DNA of 64,000 bases from Erpobdella octoculata (GCA_963978895.1 OZ022242.1:25014924-25078923); one strand, 5' to 3'; counted from the first letter of the stretch, positions 9,722-20,235 are shown. Notes: generated by a model from the letters alone, not told the origin. Translations and numbers: made by a program.

Positions 9722-10630
9722 ATGAGGGTACAACATCATATTCGTCTTGACAGAAAAATATTGGACAGCAACACTGAGATTTTGCGTAGAGAGCATTGTC
9801 CGATTCACCTTAAATTATCTGAAGCTTTGTATATTTCACAGGAAAAACCTAAAATTAATATGCAAAGAGATTTTACAGATGGCACATTGTCTCTGTTCAA
9901 TATATCTGATGTTGGTGATGTTCAATCAAATAGAATCAAACTTGATATTGATACTTTGATTTGTTCTGATCCAGCCAATGCAGGGGCTGCACAACCGAGT
10001 CTGCAGTCTGCAAATATTCAACTTGCTATAGAACATCAGATTGAAAATGCTGTCTCTGATGAAAACAAATCCGGACACGTAAATGACAAAGATGCAAAAG
10101 AATGTTGTTCATTCAGGGTCGTGACCGCTGATGACGTCAATATTGATAACTGTTTTTCTCCCTTATATGCATCTGATGGAAATAACCAGGATGGTGATTT
10201 AAAAGGCACCTCAATTACAGATAGCATTTTGCTTGATTTAAAGTGCGACGATATGCATCCTTCTACAATATGTTTTTCTTCCTCCCAAGCCTCTGAAATA
10301 TGTAACATTGATGGTGATAAAAAAGGCGCCTCATCTACAGATGACTTGTTGCAGGGATTTAAAACTGTAGATACATGTTGCTTGTCGGGATTGCCTGGTC
10401 AAAGTCTCGTTGATCGAACAGATGTTGAGTTTTATGATGGTTGTTTATCCGGTTGCCATGATTCCGTCCGAATGCACCGGATAAAGGGTTGTGCAGAGAT
10501 TTCTCAGGTGGATGACGGACTTTCTGGAGTATCTGTTGATGGTACATGTGTTTCAGAGGGGATATCTGGTCCGTTGAGCTTGTCTCACTTAACTGATAAC
10601 ATTAATATTACAATTAGACGGAAGAGATGA
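9722..10630 (+). pseudogene. PLE family 2 C-terminal region (right arm)
   Basis: Mirror of 7803-8711; 302 codons differing at one residue noticed (VRMHRIKG versus VRMLRIKG). It is followed by the AT-rich untranslated segment of the pseudo-LTR and the N-terminal fragment at 10907. Confidence 0.82.
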
Positions 10631-10895
10631 CATTGTTTTGATATGATACATAAGCTTCTTTGTCTGTTTCACATTTCTTAAAACTTTTGATGAATTTTAT
10701 AAATTTAAATTATTATCTCTCGATTTAAATTAATATAATTTTTAAAGTATTTTTATTTTGATTTTATTATTATTATTTTATTTTTATTATTATTTTATTA
10801 ATTATTTTCTGCTTAATTTAACGTTCATCGTCCGGATTTTAATTATTATTATGTACTGTATGTATTAACTTTTAGTTACATTAAGACAATCAAAA

Positions 10896-10940
10896 CAACC
10901 CTGACGATGGCCGCAATGGCTGAAACTTGCAAGTTGGTTG
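10896..10940 (+). ncRNA. Hammerhead ribozyme candidate, PLE family 2, right arm
   Basis: Stem I CAACC/GGTTG (5 bp), core CTGACGA (10901-10907), one T, stem II GGCC/GGCT around GCAAT, core GAAA (10922-10925), stem III CTTG/CAAG without a loop, cleavage triplet GTT ending at 10935. CTGANGA and NUH both satisfy the hammerhead consensus. Relative to family 1 all stems have changed while pairing is kept, which argues for selection on structure. Confidence 0.82.
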
Positions 10941-11095
10941 CTAATAAAACGTTTGATTTTAGATTTAGTAAAAGTGTTTTCTCTCACTTAAAATATTTTA
11001 AGCGTTTAATTGACAAAACCGTGACTTCTAAATGGCGTGTATATTTCAACAGAGCATGTTTAAATATATATATATATCTTTTTCCGGATTTTTAA
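10907..11095 (+). pseudogene. PLE family 2 N-terminal fragment (right arm)
   Basis: Same MAAMAETCKLVANKTF start as the left arm. The frame runs through about 52 PLE codons to CLN and then into TA repeat and gypsy LTR sequence. Not functional on its own. Confidence 0.75.
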
Positions 11096-11403
11096 TATTA
11101 AGATAAGAAATATTATTTGTGCATGAATTTTGAGAATTTAAAAGAGTGAGTTAAAGTTGAGTGTTCGAGAGAGAATAAAAGTTTGAAAAGACGTGCTGCA
11201 GAGAGAAAATTGGAATTAACAAAAGATTTCTTAGAACCGTGCGAAATTCTACAAGGTGAGATAATTCAGTTTTTTGAGTCCAGTAAAAGATTATATTCAA
11301 GGAAGAATAATTAAGTTAAAATAAATTCGAGAAATATTGTGTTATAAATAACTTCGACTTTAACGTTACGAATCGCTAGAAATCATATTCCTCTACGTTT
11401 ACA
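11066..11403 (+). repeat. 5' LTR, right fragment (rest of U3, R and U5) of the gypsy element
   Basis: Matches about 13560-13898 of the 3' LTR from CTTTTTCCGG to CTCTACGTTTACA. Differences noticed: TTCTTAG/TTGTTAG and AAATCAT/AAAGCAT. It contains AATAAAAG near 11176, a possible poly(A) signal. Confidence 0.85.
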
Positions 11404-11420
11404 TTGGTGACCCCGACGTA
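11404..11420 (+). promoter_or_regulatory. tRNA primer-binding site of the gypsy element
   Basis: TTGGTGACCCCGACGTA directly follows the LTR end CA, as expected for the minus-strand primer site. The tRNA was not identified. Confidence 0.65.
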
Positions 11421-11525
11421 TTTACGCATTTTCATCCGTAAATATATTTTCTGAAGTTGTTTGATCACAAGTGACCGAATTTTTTTTTTCTTTTGTGAAA
11501 GATGTCTGACTAGAAATTCATTGCG

Positions 11526-13325
11526 ATGGGACAGGCCCTAGGCTATTCCGGAGAAGATTTAAGGAATTATGTCAAAGAGTTAAAGGATGAAGAAAGAGTT
11601 AGGAGATTAGAAGAACGTGAAGAAAAAAAAGAAGAACGAGAACTCCAACTTCAACAAGCTAAAGAAGAACGAGAACTTCAACTTTTACGTGAGCGCGAAC
11701 AACGCCAGCATGAATTGGAATTGAAAAAGCTGGAATTAGAGGCCCTAACGAAAAAAGGGCCAAAGGTAGAGGTAACAAAGATTCCATATCCAAAGTTCTC
11801 GGAAGGTGACGACGTGGACGCATATCTGCTCCGTTTTGAGGCATTGGCCACGGCAAATGATCATCCAAAAAAGGGTTGGGGAATGCTTCTGGGTTCCCTG
11901 CTCAGTGCTAAGACATTGGAAGTGTTTGGCCAACTCAGCGAGAGTCAGATGCAGGATTACGAGTCGGTAAAAGAGGCACTCCTTCGCCGTTTCGGGAAGT
12001 CGGCAGAAGACTACCGCATAAAGTTTCGAGAGTCAAAGCTTGAACCAGAAGAGACTTGGGAACAGTATCTGGTGCGACCAGATAGTTACCTCAGGCGCTG
12101 GGTGGATCTCGCGGGTACAAAAAACTATTTGTTTTTGTTTCTAAAAGAGCAGTTCTTTGGAAAGTGTCCGTCGGGAATGGCTGAGTATTTGTTGGAGAAA
12201 GAAAGCGATGACGTCAATGAGTTGAGTCGCTGGGTCAACAAGTACAATCAAGCTCACACAGTCAAAAGCTTGGCAAAGGTCGAGAACGCAAGCAGGATTA
12301 GCGGAAATCGTGGTCAACCAGACTCTGACTCGGGAATGGTTGGACCACGCTGTTACAATTGCAATAAGCTGGGCCATATGGCAAAGGATTGTCATCACGC
12401 TGGACAGATCGCGAGGGACTACAGTCAAGGCACTCAAGCAACCCCAGTCATGTGCCAAGCGCGTAGAGAGGCCAACTTGACACCACCATGCAAAGATTCT
12501 GGAGTAGTGAATGCATGCGCGGTCATGGTGTTGGATGGTAAATTGAATGAGGTCCAATTAAAATGTGGATGCTTTTCACCGGTAATAGCGGATGGTTGTT
12601 TTCCCTCAGGAGAAAAGTTTAAATTAACCAGAGGGTTTGTGAACAGAAAACCGGTAAAAGTTTTGAGGGACACTGGCTGTACTGCCATAATAGTAAAGGA
12701 ATCATTAGTGCACCCGCGTCAGATGACCGGAAGAACAAGACCTTGTGTTTTGATCGACGGCACAGTTCGGGTAGCTCCAACAGCAGTGGTAAAAATCAAA
12801 ACAGACTGGTTCAGAGGAACCAGAGAGGTGGTGTGCATGAAAAACCTACTTTGCGATCTCGTGCTGGGAAATGTTGAAGGGGTAAGGGGTTTTGATGCAA
12901 TGGCGGCAGGAAATCGCTTTGGTCGGAAACCACAGAAATCCGCTTCCAACTACGACAGCACTCAGAGGAATGATCGGGTAAATTTTAGAAAATCGTCGGC
13001 TAACTCGGAGCTGTATCAAAGCAAGGAAAGAAACACGTCTGCCCTTTCAAAGGTAGGAAATAAAGTTGAGGCAAAAGTTCAAGCTTTGAATCCGCCAAAA
13101 GAAAGACCAAGGCTCAATCTTCTGCCTAGAGGCCAAAATGGAGGGGTGGGGAAAGATGGAAAGTTGAATTCGGCAATCTTCGGAGATGCCCGCCCTGTTG
13201 ACACAGCACGCAGAGAGATAGAGATTGAGAATAAGTTGAAAGTAAACTATTTTAAAGGCAAGGAGAACATCGGTGCTGACTTTCTTAGTCGTAAAGAGAG
13301 TGACGATGTAATCAAGAAACACTGA
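11526..13325 (+). CDS. Gag-protease polyprotein of an internally deleted Ty3/gypsy element
   Basis: A 599-codon frame. Residues 15-80 form a charged coiled coil (REEKKEERELQLQQAKEE). A capsid-like region follows (FSEGDDVDAYLLRFEALA near 95; EALLRRFGKSAEDYRIKF near 150). A CCHC zinc knuckle (CYNCNKLGHMAKDC) lies at about 278-291, and an aspartic-protease-like motif (VLRDTGCTAIIV) near 380. The last 30 residues (YFKGKENIGADFLSR) correspond to the end of RNase H in complete gypsy pols, so RT, most of RNase H and integrase were removed in frame. Integration would need enzymes from another copy. MGQALG at the start allows N-myristoylation in principle; that is only a motif. Confidence 0.88.
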   Translation: MGQALGYSGEDLRNYVKELKDEERVRRLEEREEKKEERELQLQQAKEERELQLLREREQRQHELELKKLELEALTKKGPKVEVTKIPYPKFSEGDDVDAYLLRFEALATANDHPKKGWGMLLGSLLSAKTLEVFGQLSESQMQDYESVKEALLRRFGKSAEDYRIKFRESKLEPEETWEQYLVRPDSYLRRWVDLAGTKNYLFLFLKEQFFGKCPSGMAEYLLEKESDDVNELSRWVNKYNQAHTVKSLAKVENASRISGNRGQPDSDSGMVGPRCYNCNKLGHMAKDCHHAGQIARDYSQGTQATPVMCQARREANLTPPCKDSGVVNACAVMVLDGKLNEVQLKCGCFSPVIADGCFPSGEKFKLTRGFVNRKPVKVLRDTGCTAIIVKESLVHPRQMTGRTRPCVLIDGTVRVAPTAVVKIKTDWFRGTREVVCMKNLLCDLVLGNVEGVRGFDAMAAGNRFGRKPQKSASNYDSTQRNDRVNFRKSSANSELYQSKERNTSALSKVGNKVEAKVQALNPPKERPRLNLLPRGQNGGVGKDGKLNSAIFGDARPVDTARREIEIENKLKVNYFKGKENIGADFLSRKESDDVIKKH

Positions 13326-13340
13326 CGCGTTTCTTTTTTC

Positions 13341-13354
13341 GAAGAGGGGGGATA
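13341..13354 (+). promoter_or_regulatory. Polypurine tract of the gypsy element
   Basis: GAAGAGGGGGGAT lies immediately before the 3' LTR start TGTAAGATG, the usual plus-strand priming site. Confidence 0.75.
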
Positions 13355-13456
13355 TGTAAGATGAAGATGATTCATCTTACGTATTTTCATAGTATTTGTT
13401 TATTTTATTTTATTATGTGTGCATTTTATTATGATTGGATATGTCGAAACAGTAAG

Positions 13457-13497
<41 letters not shown>

Positions 13498-13898
13498 TTT
13501 ATATATATGTATGTGTGTACGTGTGTGTGTTTATTATTTTTTTTATCTAGGAATTTATATATATATATATATCTTTTTCCGGATTTTTAATATTAAGATA
13601 AGAAATATTATTTGTGCATGAATTTTGAGAATTTAAAAGAGTGAGTTAAAGTTGAGTGTTCGAGAGAGAATAAAAGTTTGAAAAGACGTGCTGCAGAGAG
13701 AAAATTGGAATTAACAAAAGATTTGTTAGAACCGTGCGAAATTCTACAAGGTGAGATAATTCAGTTTTTTGAGTCCAGTAAAAGATTATATTCAAGGAAG
13801 AATAATTAAGTTAAAATAAATTCGAGAAATATTGTGTTATAAATAACTTCGACTTTAACGTTACGAATCGCTAGAAAGCATATTCCTCTACGTTTACA
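13355..13898 (+). repeat. 3' LTR of the gypsy element (544 bp), intact empty-site reference
   Basis: Runs from TGTAAGATG to GTTTACA and is followed by the ATCTA target duplication. It carries the uninterrupted sequence GGAATTTA-(TA)n-CTTTTTCC where the 5' LTR has received the PLE block. A related, diverged solo LTR lies at 52476-55553. Confidence 0.9.
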
Positions 13899-13899
13899 A

Positions 13900-15324
13900 T
13901 CTATATATATAAAAGAACATGTCGTGACTGACTTACTGACTGACTAACTGACTGATAATCAACGTCGAGCTTAAACGCCTCATCTTAGGAACGTGAAATT
14001 TGGAACTTATATTACTTTTATTGCGTAAGCATCCACTAAGAAAGGATTTTTGAAAATTTTGCTCCTGAGGGGAAGAAACTGGAAAACAAACTTTTTTATA
14101 AAACAATGTATATCTCGAAAACCAAAAATGAGGAGATTTTGAAATTTGGTATATGGATTCTTCTTGAAAAATAAAAAGATACGTGTTTCACCATTTTTTG
14201 AAAATTCGGTTTCCCGGACCTCAAATGTGGGTTGGAAAATTGGGTTATTTGGTTGTTAAAGTAGCTGCTACTCAAAAACTGTGAATGCTACATGAGTAAA
14301 ATTAGTATTTAGTTTCTACTCCAAAAATAATGAAATACGTGTTTTAGCATTTTTTGAAGATTTGGTTTCCAGGACTTCAAATGTGGGGTAGAAAAGAGGG
14401 TTGTTTTTTAAAGCAACTGCTACTCAAAAACTGTAAATACCACAGATGTAAAAATTAGTATTTAGTTTCTATTCTAAAAATAAAGATATATGTGGTTTAC
14501 CATTTTTTTTTTAAATTTTGTTTCCAGGACCTCAAATGTGGGGTAGAAGATAAGGTTATTTGGTTTTTAATGTAACTGCTATTCGAAAACTGTAGATGCT
14601 ACAGGAGTAAAAATTAGTATTTGGTTTCTACTCCAGAAATAATGATTTACGTGTTTTACCATTTTTTGAAAATTTGGTTTCCAGGACTTCAAATATGAGG
14701 TGGAAAATAGGGTTACATGGTTTTTAAAGTAACTGCTACTCAAAAACTGTAAATGCTACAAAAGTAAAATTAGTATTTAGTTTCTACTCTAAAAATAATG
14801 ATATACGTGTTTCACCATTTTTTGAAAATTTTGTTTCCAGGACCTCAAATGTGAAGTGGAAAAAAAGTTATTTGATTTTAAAATAACTGCTACTCAAAAA
14901 CTGTAAGTGCTACAGATGTGATAATTAGTATTTTGAGGTTTTGTGCCGGCTTAAAAGTAAATGAGTTCAGTTTATCACCGGAGGGACGGGCCAAGCCGTT
15001 ATTTTAGGGTCTTCATACGCCCTGCCCAAACCTTAAATCAAGGTGGGACGGGCCGAGATTTTTAACCAGGTATATAGACATTTTAGTGATTTTAGGGTGT
15101 TCAGGGTGGGACGGGCCGAAGTTTTTCATCAAGTATGTAGAACTTCTAGGCCTGTATAAACGGGCCGTGCCGGGCCAGGAATTTCGGTTTTTGAAACGGG
15201 CTGGGCCAAGTTGTCGACGGGCCGAGCCGAGACCTAAAACATTGATCCGTGCAGTACTCTACTATGTATGCACGGTTCAAATTCTCTAATTTCATGCGAG
15301 CGAAGCCGCTACGGGCACTGCTAG
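13900..15324 (+). mobile_element. Non-autonomous Helitron-like element A with internal 156-bp repeats
   Basis: Starts TCTATATATATAAAAG, a typical Helitron 5' end, and ends with hairpin-capable GCGAGCGAAGCCGC, GGGCACTG and CTAG before T. No Rep-helicase ORF is present. About five tandem units of roughly 156 bp (14165-14930) make up the middle; the anchor GAC(C/T)TCAAATGTGGG recurs at 14217, 14373, 14528, 14685 and 14841. Such repeat-bearing, protein-less units resemble Helentron-associated (HINE-like) elements; the assignment rests on the termini. Confidence 0.65.
14165..14930 (+). repeat. 156-bp tandem repeat, about 5 units
   Basis: Each unit contains the order CTCAAATGTGGGG, ACTGCTACTCAAAAACTG, TAGTATTTAGTTTCTACTC and ACGTGTTT(T/C)ACC, diverged by scattered substitutions. 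Two more units are in element B (about 15848-16095). Confidence 0.88.
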
Positions 15325-16244
15325 TATATATATATATATAAGAACATGTCCTGACTGACTGACTGACTGACTGACTGACTGACTGACTGACTGACTGACT
15401 GACTGACTGACTGACTGACTGACTGACTGACTGACTGACTGACTGACTGACTGACTGACTGACTGACTGACTGACTGACTGACTGACTGACTGACTGACT
15501 GACTGACTGACTGACTGACTGACTGACTGACTGACTGACTGACTGACTGACTGACTGACTGACTGACTGACTGACTGACTGACTGACTGACTGACTGACT
15601 GACTGACTGACTGACTGACTGACTGACTGACTGACTGACTGACTGACTGACTGACTGACTGACTGACTGACTGACTGACTGCCTGACTGACTGACTGATA
15701 TAATCAACGCCGAGCTCAAACGCCTCATCCTAGGAACGTAAAATTTGGAACTTATATTACTTTTATTGCGTAAGCATCCACTTAGAAAGGATTTTTGAAA
15801 ATTTTGCTCCTGAGGGGAAGAAACTGGAAAACAAACATTTTTATAAAACCTCAAATGTGGGTTGGAAAAATGGGTTATTTGGTTTTTAAAGTAGCTGCTG
15901 CTCAGAAACTGTGAATGCTACAGGAGTAAAAATTTGTATTTAGTTTCTACTCCAAAAATAATGAAATACGTGTTTTAGCATTTTTTGAAAATTTGGTTTC
16001 CAGGACTTCAAATGTGGGGTGGAAAATAGGGTCATTTGTTTTTTAAAGTAACTGCTACTCAAAAACTGTAAATGCTACAGAAGTAAAAATTAGACGGGCC
16101 GTGCCGGGCCAGGAATTTTGGTTTTGAAACGGGCTGGGCCAAGTTGTCGACGGGCCGAGCCGACACCTATGGATGCACGGTTCAAATTCTCTTTTTTCAA
16201 TTTCTCAACTTTCATGCGAGCGAAGCCGCTACGGGCACTGCTAG
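15325..16244 (+). mobile_element. Helitron-like element B carrying a (GACT)n array
   Basis: Directly abuts element A. It has the same AAGAACATGTCCTGACTG start, a long tetranucleotide array, the conserved AATCAACGCCGAGCTCAAACG block, about two 156-bp-type units and the same GCGAGCGAAGCCGCTACG...CTGCTAG end. The tetranucleotide appears only as a few units (13922-13955) in element A, so it expanded in B. Confidence 0.6.
15351..15698. repeat. (CTGA)n tetranucleotide array, about 350 bp
   Basis: Almost uninterrupted CTGA/GACT repeat with a single variant unit (GCCTG) near 15681. The long SQSV open frame across it is a repeat artefact. Confidence 0.98.
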
Positions 16245-16523
16245 TTATTTAGTACTTTATAGAGAATTTTATAAAAGCGGGTTTTTAATTTTTTTTAAAT
16301 TATTATTTATTTTCTACTTTGTTGTTTTTTAACTTCCATTTATCGATTGTAATGAAACCTTAGCCGACGAGGTGTATCGCGCATACTAAATTAAAGTGCA
16401 TTTATAATTTCCTAATATGCATCCAGAATACGACTAAATTCAAAATTTTGACCAACAGCATACTGGGAAGTGGGTTAAATGTGATTACAAACTTTGTCGC
16501 GGAATTCAACGGACATGTAAAGC

Positions 16524-17862
16524 CATGGAGTATAAAAGAGGAGAGCACTCGTAATTACCTACAATGTTGACATTGTAGGTAATTACTTATAATTATTAAG
16601 TAATAATTATTACTTCTGTTGATGTGATAACGTATTTGTCATCCGCTTTAGTTATTTTTCAAATTATTTTGGTTATTTAAGCCGTAAACATGGTAAAATG
16701 CTGGGTAATTGGATGTACAAGTGGATATGACAACAAGGAAAAACGATCCAGGATTGTTTAGAAGTATGTTCGCCGTTTTCATCCATACATAAAATATGTT
16801 TTTCACTAATGATTTCTGTTTTACAGCGATATTTTGGCATCATCCGGACTTCCGGAGGTGACAGTGATAGCCCTACTTTGACGTCATTTCTCCAGATCAA
16901 CCGACTTTTTTCAATGTACTACAAAACCCGTCGTGTGTTGCGAGGTAGCTATGTTGATAATGAAGAAATGCCTGAGTTTCTGGCATTATATAAAAATATG
17001 TTGAAGACAGAGAAAAATGAAATGGTAAAGTAGCCAGATGAAGCCAAAGAAGAAATGAAAAAGATATTGAAAGAAGGTCTCTAAATACCCATGGAAGATT
17101 ACGACAAAGATTATTGCAGTGAATCTTTTGTACTTAATGCAATCATCTACCACACGATGGCGTACATGGTGAGGAAAATGCGAATCGCATCCACACGTCA
17201 TAATCATATAGCTGCACGGAGTGCGTTGCATCAGTAGACGTCGACTCAAAGTTGCTACCTCTCAATTTTACTGCCAATTATCTCACTGATCTAAAGAACA
17301 AAGGAGGACTTACATTTGCTTCTACCATCATGTTTAGATTAATTAAACAAGTTGAGGACGTTATACAATAAGCGGTTCAATGAGGCGAAAATGTCCTGTA
17401 CTTGATTACAGCTGAAGAATTGCCTCCGGTTGGCTGCGATGAACACCGCATCACTTTCGCTACAAATATCATTTATGATTATTTGTTAACCCGCTTTACA
17501 CAACTAAGTAAGCTTAAAAATCAAAAGATGTGTGAGGAGAAAAAAATAAAAAAGAAGGGTTTGCCAAAATGTGAAAAATGTAAAGAGATAGTTTATTGTA
17601 TACTGTAAATTTTTATATTATATTTTAAATAAATAAATGAAAATGTTAATAAATGCTTTGTTATTTGCTGATTAGTGTACAATGTTAATTAAGTTCTTGT
17701 CAAAATAAAGTTTTTTCAATGTAAAATGAGATTTTAGACAGCTATACAATATGTATGCCTTGTCAAGTAGGGACACTAGTGTTTTTAGCGCCACCAGGCG
17801 AGAATCTTCATGATGGTTTCACAAAACTCACGGGAGAGTGCTCTCTTCCTTTATACTCCATG
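16524..17862 (+). mobile_element. P-superfamily DNA transposon, internally deleted
   Basis: Imperfect terminal inverted repeats start CATGGAGTATAAAAGAGG on the left and, inverted, CATGGAGTATAAAGGAAG on the right (about 27 bp). Flanks TGTAAAGC (16516-16523) and TGTGAAGC (17863-17870) form an 8-bp target duplication with one mismatch. Ends beginning CATG and 8-bp TSDs are typical of P elements. The 1.34-kb body has a THAP-domain start and P-transposase C-terminal remnants. Confidence 0.8.
16690..17608 (+). pseudogene. THAP9/P-element-type transposase, decayed
   Basis: The segment opens with MVKCWVIGCTSGYDNKEK, the first Cys pair of a THAP zinc finger. It then breaks and continues as RYFGIIRTSGGDSDSPTL (from 16809), ESFVLNAIIYHTMAYMVRK (from 17092), LKNKGGLTFASTIMFRLIK (about 17290-17350) and LPPVGCDEHRITFATNIIY (17402 onward), the order of P/THAP9 transposase C-terminal blocks. 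Stops or frameshifts separate the blocks, and the central catalytic region is missing. Not functional. Confidence 0.78.
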
Positions 17863-17870
17863 TGTGAAGC

Positions 17871-19700
17871 TAAAGAAAAGAGTATAGAAAGGAGATAGCA
17901 TGGGTGGGTAAGTGGGGTGAGGTGGGGTGGGGTAGTCACTGAAGAGATCGAAAAGAAGACAGGTTTAAATTGATGACACACACACAATAACAACGATAAT
18001 CTAACTGTGCTGGGTGGTTCGCTGATAAGAAGTTATTAAATAATTTCTCCTCTGAATCAGAAAATTCGATAAAATTTTTTGAAAAAAAATTATTATTTGC
18101 ACCTGATAACTTAAATTGACGTGAGACTATTTTTCATAGTTTTAATAATATTTAATTTTTATAAATTAATAAAATAGTTACTATTTTAACATCTTAAATT
18201 CTTATGATTACGCTTTTTAATCACTTCAACAGCTGAGTTTAATAATATACAGCTAAACAAGAAAATCGACTTTCTACCGCTTTAGTTATATGTTATCCAA
18301 TCAAGTTGAACTTTAGTGGTTTTATTTTTAGCTACATTTTAGCTACATTTCATTACATTTTTAGATTGATTTAGGTAATCGAATATCACGTATATTAATT
18401 CAATATTCCATTATACGTAATTTTTTATTTTTTTGAAAAAAATGTTTAATTTTAATACAATATAGATATCCTAATTTTATTTTTATTCATCCTGAAATTC
18501 ATAATTTAACAAATATAAAAATGTAAAACAATGAAAAGTCATGAAAGAAGTTTGCTGCTGGAGACGGATCAGAAAGTGATAAAGCTCACAAAAGAGTTTG
18601 AACAAAATTTCATTTTTCAAATTATTATATTCAATATATTCATATTTGTGGGTTTTTTCAATTGTTTTCTGGATCACCAATCCAGAAATACACATAAAGT
18701 AAATTAATGAATATTCATATGTTTTCATTGAACTGAATGATTTTTCTTTATTCAGACCTAAAGAGGTTTGAGCCAGTGTTCAACACCACAAATTTGTCGC
18801 ATTCCTTTCATCAAAAAAGAAAAGTCATTGTCACTACAGTTCTTGTGAGTCATTTTAATCGTTATAATCATTTATATAGTATTGTATATAGGATGAGCCT
18901 ATCTTTTAGGATGGCTTTGTTTACGTAAGGCACGTATACCACGAAACATAGAATGATGAACTATACGCGAGAGACAATATTAATAACTACATTAAGGAAA
19001 TTGATTGAAATAAAAATTTATTTAACTAGCAAAAAATTTCAAAATTTATAAAAGTTTACAAAATTTAATTTTTTATTAAAAACTTGAAATAAGTTTCATT
19101 TGTGTAGTTTCAGTACATCTACATATTTGTGTAAATATAGCGCTACCGATAGTATTCAGTTTGCATTATGCGGTAGTTTATCGAATTAATTAAATGAATT
19201 TACTTGCCGATGAAAAGAACAATTAAAATTATTTTTCAAAGTAATTGAAAAACTTCTAGCGCATCAATAGAACGGCATTTTTAGGCAATTCAATAGTGAA
19301 AATGGAAAGACCAATGGAGATAGAAATAGATTGTAGATCACGTGAGTCTTACTCTTCTGCTGATTTCTTCAATCCATTTACTTTTACAAAAACTCTAAAT
19401 TGTTTCTTCGTATACAGAGCGATAATTTGTTTATCGCTTATATACTTATTCTATATACATATATGGTTATAATCATTTCTGTATCACTTACGTCATCGTC
19501 GTTGTCGTCATCATCCTTATTATCATCCTAATATTTTTTCTATGTTTTTTTCATTTACATATGGTTTTGGTATCAGTTAATTAATAACTTTAAAATTAAT
19601 TTGATTCATTATCATTCTCAGAGAGATAAAGCAAAAAAAATGTTTTTTAAAGGCCTGGCATTAGATTATCTTAATTGTACATTGTACATCTTCCAAATTT
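17871..19700. other. AT-rich stretch without recognisable genes
   Basis: Only short open frames of biased composition occur here. I see no conserved protein motif and no repeat shared with the rest of the window. Confidence 0.5.
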
Positions 19701-19709
19701 TATTTATTA

Positions 19710-19927
19710 TTAGCGGGGTTACCGGCGTTGCCCGGGGTTCTTGGAGGTTTTTCTATCGTTTTTCTCTCTTCTGCTCTCGTTTCCATGCCAGCTTGCTCTC
19801 CCGTTCCCTCTTGCTCTCATGCTCCGTCTCGCTCTCCCGGTTCCTCTCCATTTTCCGTTTTCGCTCACTCTCCTGTTCCCGCTCCCACTCCCTTGAAAAC
19901 CCCGGGCACGCCGTTCAACCCCGCTAG
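19710..19927. repeat. Helitron-like inverted end pair (CTAG-terminated)
   Basis: Left edge TAGCGGGGTTACCGGCGTTG is the reverse of a Helitron-like 3' end. The right edge CGGGCACGCCGTTCAACCCC followed by GCTAGT is the same type of end in plus orientation. Similar edges occur near 29510 (minus), 57815 and 63070. The interior is a pyrimidine-rich CTCTCCCGTTCC-type simple region. Classification is tentative. Confidence 0.45.
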
Positions 19928-20235
19928 TCTTTATATATACAAATGACCACTAGACCAATTTTAACGAAATTTGGCATGGAGTTAGATTTCAAAACATAAA
20001 AGATCATGGGGTACTTTTTAATTTGTTAACATTTTTATGGCCATCAAACTTTCTAGACCAAAAGTGTTTATTTACGAACACGGCACACTCCCTCCTCTTC
20101 CTAAAAAAATTAACGGAGAGAAGGGGAAAAAGAGAAGAAAAGAGAGAAAGAGAAAAAAGTAGAGAGAGAAAAAAATGATGGAGAGAAAAAGAGAGAGAGA
20201 AATATATAAAAAAGCTCGGAAAGAGTTATAACACA

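Larger units (their letters stand above)
7368..11065. mobile_element. Penelope-like element, family 2, arranged as a 3.7-kb near-perfect palindrome
   Basis: Position x pairs with 18433-x throughout: the arms 7368-9204 and 9229-11065 are 1837 bp each with no indel and very few substitutions (for example Leu/His in the C-terminal ORFs), and the loop is 24 bp (9205-9228). Each arm is itself scrambled: a C-terminal PLE piece and an RT piece point in opposite directions and meet at about 8710 and 9723. The left arm carries extra PLE sequence to about 7342 before (TA)n, and the right arm turns into (TA)n at 11066. It is a second PLE family, clearly different in sequence from family 1 but of the same organisation. 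Confidence 0.88.
1332..13898 (+). mobile_element. Ty3/gypsy-type LTR retrotransposon, internally deleted, with PLEs nested in its 5' LTR
   Basis: The 3' LTR (13355-13898, TGTAAGATG...GTTTACA) has its 5' counterpart in two pieces: 1332 to about 1530 and about 11066-11403. Target duplications ATCTA flank the whole unit at 1327-1331 and 13899-13903, which proves that the two pieces belong to one insertion. A primer-binding site follows at 11404 and a purine tract precedes the 3' LTR. The coding body (11526-13325) keeps gag and protease and then jumps to the very end of RNase H, so RT and integrase are deleted. The pieces of the two LTRs differ at only a few visible positions (for example cgaaacAata/cgaaacGgta-type changes), suggesting a recent insertion. 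The interior PLE block (about 1531-11065) is a later nested insertion. Confidence 0.88.

Noticed and set aside
15351..15698. CRISPR-like regular array
   Set aside because: Pure tetranucleotide repeat with no spacers, in a eukaryotic genome.
15321..15854. A 177-residue SQSV-repeat protein
   Set aside because: Translation of the (GACT)n array inside a Helitron-like unit; no non-repetitive domain.
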